DNA of 64,000 nucleotides from the NCBI GenBank assembly GCA_034003325.1, contig JAVEYW010000003.1, positions 248,001 through 312,000 on the forward strand, in the 5' to 3' direction. This document shows, in pieces, positions 60,676 to 64,000 of this stretch. Origin of the DNA: Desulfobacterales bacterium. GTDB taxonomy: Bacteria; Desulfobacterota; Desulfobacteria; Desulfobacterales; JAFDDL01. The notes beneath the pieces were generated by a model. That model had not been told where the DNA came from and searched no databases. It saw nothing but the letters and a program-made list of their open reading frames with translations. Made by a program: the position numbers and the translations under genes. Every line of letters starts with the position of its first letter. Position 1 is the stretch's first letter.

Positions 60676-63192
60676 CTATGCATGCGCGTTACGCATACGA
60701 ACATTGATCGTCAGTTTTTCCAAAGACATTCGAATCACACCGGCCGAAACGCCGGCCTTGTCGAAATCATTTTCGAAATAGGCAAATACATCCTTTTCAT
60801 GACCCATGCCGCCCAACGGAATGATGGCGCTGACCACCCGCTCCAGAATGAGAGGGTGAAAATCCGCCATTTTCTTGTTGTTCTGTTCAAACCATTTCCA
60901 TATCCATTCAATGGCATTCGGATTTTGAGCAAAGCCGACAAGAGGAATATGTTTGTTTCGCGACGGCACCCGGGCCAAGGTGTAGGCAATTCCCTTTTGA
61001 ATAAACGCTTCTCCCCGCACACACCCCAACGCTGTCAACAAGCTTATGCGCTCATGCTCACTGTTGGACGCCTCTAATAGACGAATCAACTGATCATAGG
61101 CCGTATTCGGAGACACCATCGCCGCCACCTGTGCCGCGCTTTTCATGATATCGGGATGAATGGCGCCGCCTGCGGAAAATATCTCGAATTTTTCCATGCC
61201 ATAAGATATGGCCGTATCCGATTCAAAAAAGGCCGCCAAATAGAGAACATGATCTCTGAGAATAGCCGTGACATGCGGCTCTTCGCCGGCTGGTTCATAT
61301 CCGATTCTGGAAAGAAGCGCCTCCAGAAAATTCCGGCCGAAATTCGTTACCGCCTTTGCCGCGGCTTCGGGCAGCACCAAACCGGCCAGCAACAGATGAT
61401 CCGCGATACTCATCAATGGCAGGAAGGCATCCTCTTGATCATACCATTTCAGGAAATCAAGATAATCATCCATACGCGCATCGCCCCGTCGCACCAGTGC
61501 GAAAAGATCATCCGCAAGACCCCAGCGATCAAACGGGCCCAACGCTTTTGAACGAACGTGCGCTCCCAAACGATTCAGATTCTCTTTATTCGCATAGCGA
61601 ACCCGATAAAACCCGGTTTGTCCGGCATTGACTTTGACTGCTGACGCATCCGCCCCGAGATCAAGCCGAACTTGCGCGTCTTCGAGCAGCACCTCCATTT
61701 GCCGTGAGTCTCCGACTGCGTTCATGACCTGAATTGAAATTGGAATCAACCATCGAGCGGCCAACGGCGGTGTCTCGGTTGACAATTCATTCGGCGGCTG
61801 ATCCAGATAGGTAAACCGCTGTTGCGTCAGCACCAGTTCCCGGCCTTCAAGATGGGCCTCGATCAACGGAAACCCGGGCTGTTCGATCCAGCTTTTCATC
61901 AAGGCCGTCACCGGTTTTTTCGCCGCTTTCTCAAAAGCGTTCCATAGGTCGCTGCTGTCGGCACACCCGTAGGCATGCTTTTTAAGGTAGGCATAAAGTC
62001 CTTTCCGATACCGCTCATCCCCGATATATCCCCTGATCTGCCGGAGAATGCTGCCCCCCTTATTGTAAATGATCGGCGCGGTGGCCGTGTTGATGACCAC
62101 ATGCTCGCCTCCCGGAATCTCAATGGGAAAGGTTTCAAATAATCCGTCTCGGGCCAGGGCCGAAGCCGTTTGATGGTAGACAAATTGCTCCCAATTTCGC
62201 CATTCCGGGTAATAATGATCGACCGCATCATAGCTCGTGTACGTGGCAAAGCTTTCATTAAGCCACAAATATTTCCAATCAGAGGGGCTGACCAGATTGC
62301 CGAACCACTGATGCACAATCTCATGGGCAATCACTTCGCAAATCCGCGCGACGCCCGCCTGACTCGTGGTCGCCGGGTCGTATAACAACAGGTTTTCCCG
62401 AAAGGTAATCGCCCCCCAGTTTTCCATGGCGCCAAAGGCAAAATCCGGTATCGCGATCAGATCCATTTTGCTTAAGGGGTAGGGAATGTTAAAATAGTCT
62501 TCGCAAAATCGAAGTGATTTTTCGCCGAATGCAAGGCCGAATCCGGTCTCCTGAATATGGCCCGGTGTGGATAGCGCCCGCACTCGGCCATCGGTTTCAT
62601 GCACCAGAAGATCAAAATCACCGACCCCCAAGAAAAGTAAATACGTCGACATGCGGGGCGTCTGCCGAAAACGGACGCGTTTTTTCCCGCCCGCCACGCG
62701 TCTTTCTTCCACGATATCCTGATTGGAAACAGCGCTCAAATGCTGGTCCACCCATAACGTGATGTCAAAGGTTGCTTTTTGTTCCGGGGAATCGAAACAG
62801 GGAAACACCTGCCTGGCGTGACTTTCCTGGAATTGGGTCACCGCCATGAACCGGGCCTGATGATCCAATTCATACCCGCTGCGATACCATCCGCCCAATT
62901 TATTATTAATCACGCCGTCAAACTCGATTTGCACCCATATGGCACCGCTCATTTTCCGGGGCAGGAAAATACTGACCATCTCCTTTTCCGGATTTGTCGT
63001 AAACGGGCACTCCTCCCATCGTTCGCCGATCTTCACCCGGCATCCCCAAATAGCCAGCGCCAGAGTATTTAAACCGATGTCCCGCGCACCGACCCCCGTC
63101 TGCATCAGAATTTCCACTTGCCCCGTAAACCGAAATGTCGCCAGATTCGGCGTCAATTCAATTTTGTAATGAATGGGTGTCCACCGTGTCAT
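60676..63192 (-). CDS. M1-family zinc aminopeptidase
   Basis: 838-aa cytosolic metallopeptidase (ERAP/puromycin-sensitive type). Exopeptidase motif 'GAMENWG' (~254), zinc site 'HEIVHQWFGN' (~289-298) with the third ligand Glu in 'LNESFATY' (~310), and a C-terminal ERAP1-like helical domain (~530-830). No signal peptide. AGGGGAGG-type ribosome site (GGGAGG, 4 nt) before the ATG. Removes N-terminal residues from peptides. Single-gene unit. Confidence 0.93.
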   Translation of the reverse strand: MTRWTPIHYKIELTPNLATFRFTGQVEILMQTGVGARDIGLNTLALAIWGCRVKIGERWEECPFTTNPEKEMVSIFLPRKMSGAIWVQIEFDGVINNKLGGWYRSGYELDHQARFMAVTQFQESHARQVFPCFDSPEQKATFDITLWVDQHLSAVSNQDIVEERRVAGGKKRVRFRQTPRMSTYLLFLGVGDFDLLVHETDGRVRALSTPGHIQETGFGLAFGEKSLRFCEDYFNIPYPLSKMDLIAIPDFAFGAMENWGAITFRENLLLYDPATTSQAGVARICEVIAHEIVHQWFGNLVSPSDWKYLWLNESFATYTSYDAVDHYYPEWRNWEQFVYHQTASALARDGLFETFPIEIPGGEHVVINTATAPIIYNKGGSILRQIRGYIGDERYRKGLYAYLKKHAYGCADSSDLWNAFEKAAKKPVTALMKSWIEQPGFPLIEAHLEGRELVLTQQRFTYLDQPPNELSTETPPLAARWLIPISIQVMNAVGDSRQMEVLLEDAQVRLDLGADASAVKVNAGQTGFYRVRYANKENLNRLGAHVRSKALGPFDRWGLADDLFALVRRGDARMDDYLDFLKWYDQEDAFLPLMSIADHLLLAGLVLPEAAAKAVTNFGRNFLEALLSRIGYEPAGEEPHVTAILRDHVLYLAAFFESDTAISYGMEKFEIFSAGGAIHPDIMKSAAQVAAMVSPNTAYDQLIRLLEASNSEHERISLLTALGCVRGEAFIQKGIAYTLARVPSRNKHIPLVGFAQNPNAIEWIWKWFEQNNKKMADFHPLILERVVSAIIPLGGMGHEKDVFAYFENDFDKAGVSAGVIRMSLEKLTINVRMRNAHA

Positions 63193-63345
63193 ACTGCCTC
63201 CCGGAGAAAAAATTAATCATCTTTGAAATCTTCACGCGCTTGCAACAGAGCGGCTAATTTTCTTCAAGAATCGTTATGTTGTTAGAAGTGCGGCTGAACA
63301 AATGTGTCTGGTGGGCAACCAGTTCGTTCATCACATGCGTCTCTG

Positions 63346-63450
63346 CCTAATCCGGCAAAGCCGGATGCTGGAATGCTGGGATGCATAAAAGCCAGCTTTC
63401 ACCTTCGGCGAATATACACGCAACAGCGTGCATGTTTCTGGTAAATGGCT
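63346..63450 (+). repeat. ~100-bp hairpin repeat, copy 4
   Basis: CCTAATCCGGCAAAGCCGG, two 8-bp units, GCATAAAAGCCAGC, TTTCACCTTCGGCG, second hairpin ACACGCAACAGCGTG (one base different from copies 1-3), tail TTTCTGGTAAATGG. It lies between the aminopeptidase start and a small minus-strand gene. The rest of this ~350-bp gap (63193-63345 and 63451-63540) holds no supported gene. Confidence 0.9.
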
Positions 63451-63540
63451 TAAAATCATTATAATAAAATGCGCCTCATCTTTTGATGTAACATCGAAGC
63501 CATGGATAAAAACACAGCCTTGACAAACGAAGGAGTGCTT

Positions 63541-63756
63541 TTAGCCGATTGATTGTTTTATACATACTATCGAGTTGAATGTCCACCGCCGATACCGGCA
63601 ATTATAGCATGAGACCGGGTCGTCAGCGATTTGTTCATCCTCATCATCGGGAACAAAGGCAGGGCATTTTGATGCTGCTTCAGCGGCCGGCGCCCAGTTG
63701 TTGAGGCCGCCGGTAAATTCTTTTTCAAGGTCCGAATAAGTTTGCCGGCTCGACAT
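63541..63756 (-). CDS. Small Cys-containing hypothetical protein
   Basis: 71 aa; AAGGATG lies ~8 nt upstream of the ATG. Acidic N-terminal half ('FVPDDEDEQIADD') followed by 'CYNCRYRRWTFNSIVC', three Cys in a CxxC...C pattern that could bind a metal but is not a rubredoxin or standard zinc ribbon. It follows the next gene by 16 bp on the same strand, hence probably one operon. Not recognised. Confidence 0.55.
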   Translation of the reverse strand: MSSRQTYSDLEKEFTGGLNNWAPAAEAASKCPAFVPDDEDEQIADDPVSCYNCRYRRWTFNSIVCIKQSIG

Positions 63757-63772
63757 GAACGGTCATCCTTTC

Positions 63773-64000
63773 TCAGTACACCCGCAATTGTTGTTTACTG
63801 CATGTCTCCCATTGCACCGAACCATTTTCTTCGGATTCGATGTTATTCACCAGTAAGGTGGACTTTCCTGATAGCAATACCGCTTTTACCTTTTTGCCGA
63901 GTCGTATTTTCTCATTTTCTTTCAGCAACCGCCCCTCTATGGATTGAACCACTTCCACGTGCGTTTGCCTTTTAATCTCCGCAGGGGTGACAATCCCGTC
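63773..64000 (-). CDS. Hypothetical protein, 3' end only (cut by window)
   Basis: The frame is open to base 64000 (D-G-I-V-T-P-A-E-I-K-R...), so the GTG at 63958 is not needed as a start. The visible ~75 residues are beta-rich with basic and acidic patches ('LLKENEKIRLGKKVKAVLL'). I do not recognise it. It precedes the small Cys protein by 16 bp. Confidence 0.5.
   Translation of the reverse strand, partial: DGIVTPAEIKRQTHVEVVQSIEGRLLKENEKIRLGKKVKAVLLSGKSTLLVNNIESEENGSVQWETCSKQQLRVY

Noticed and set aside
21507..63450. CRISPR interpretation of the four-copy repeat
   Set aside because: Copies are kilobases apart, in both orientations, without spacers or cas genes.
63541..63756. Rubredoxin or standard zinc ribbon
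   Set aside because: Only three Cys in a CxxC...C arrangement; the second CxxC is missing.
1..64000. tRNA or rRNA genes
   Set aside because: No cloverleaf-like or rRNA-like stretch was recognised by eye in the intergenic regions; a covariance search could still find a small RNA.

Overview
The window looks like chromosomal DNA of a strict anaerobe of the Desulfobacterota type (Desulfobacteraceae/Desulfosarcinaceae-like). This is an inference. It rests on a tungsten aldehyde:ferredoxin oxidoreductase, a tungstate ABC transporter, a cytochrome bd oxidase for oxygen defence, acetate/acyl-CoA genes, a PUFA-synthase-like megaenzyme beside an olefin (ole) operon, and many decayed mobile and repeated elements. 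No sulfate-reduction gene, rRNA, tRNA or CRISPR array was seen, so the taxonomic guess is only moderate.

Layout. 1-5381: a tripartite RND efflux system (TolC-like, adaptor, pump). 5400-9200: a graveyard with a broken IS91-type transposase, a 105-bp duplicate of its start, a LuxC-like acyl-CoA reductase fragment, two unknown genes and two copies of a promoter-bearing repeat. 9205-21557: the most striking locus. A 2345-aa KS-CLF-AT-DH-DH secondary-lipid synthase is followed by oleA, oleB, a small membrane-anchored coiled-coil protein, oleC and oleD. This looks like one transcription unit for long-chain, possibly polyunsaturated, hydrocarbons. 21600-26850: two response regulators, a membrane cytochrome c, cydB-cydA and a J-domain protein. 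26906-28462: an acyl-CoA ligase. 28836-36297 (all minus): TonB-dependent receptor, CcsA-like, ResB-like, a two-domain SUOX-fold protein without the usual metal-ligand cysteine, then tupA-tupB-tupC. I read this as a possible tungsten-acquisition locus including an outer-membrane step. 36700-49097 (all plus): double-hotdog thioesterase, DUF485-symporter pair, a PHP-Cache-PAS-nucleotidyltransferase fusion, acs, thiolase and CoA transferase, an acetate/acyl-CoA region. 49315-51825: a tungsten AOR and a small unknown protein. 52220-64000: mixed housekeeping genes (lytic transglycosylase, cfa, DNPH1-like hydrolase, sigma-54 activator, DksA-like protein, CheX, sugar isomerase-like protein, M1 aminopeptidase).

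Two repeat families tie the window together. One is a promoter-bearing element (TTGCAA, 16-17 nt, TATAAA-like) upstream of the PUFA-like synthase, thioesterase, DUF485-symporter, acs and thiolase genes. It is sometimes preceded by a ~45-nt palindrome. The other is a ~100-bp intergenic repeat with two small hairpins and a variable number of 8-bp units, in four copies. One of these supplies the last ~15 codons of oleD.

The sequence also shows a clean sigma-54 promoter upstream of the DksA-like gene. It is divergent from an NtrC-family activator whose receiver domain lacks the conserved lysine.
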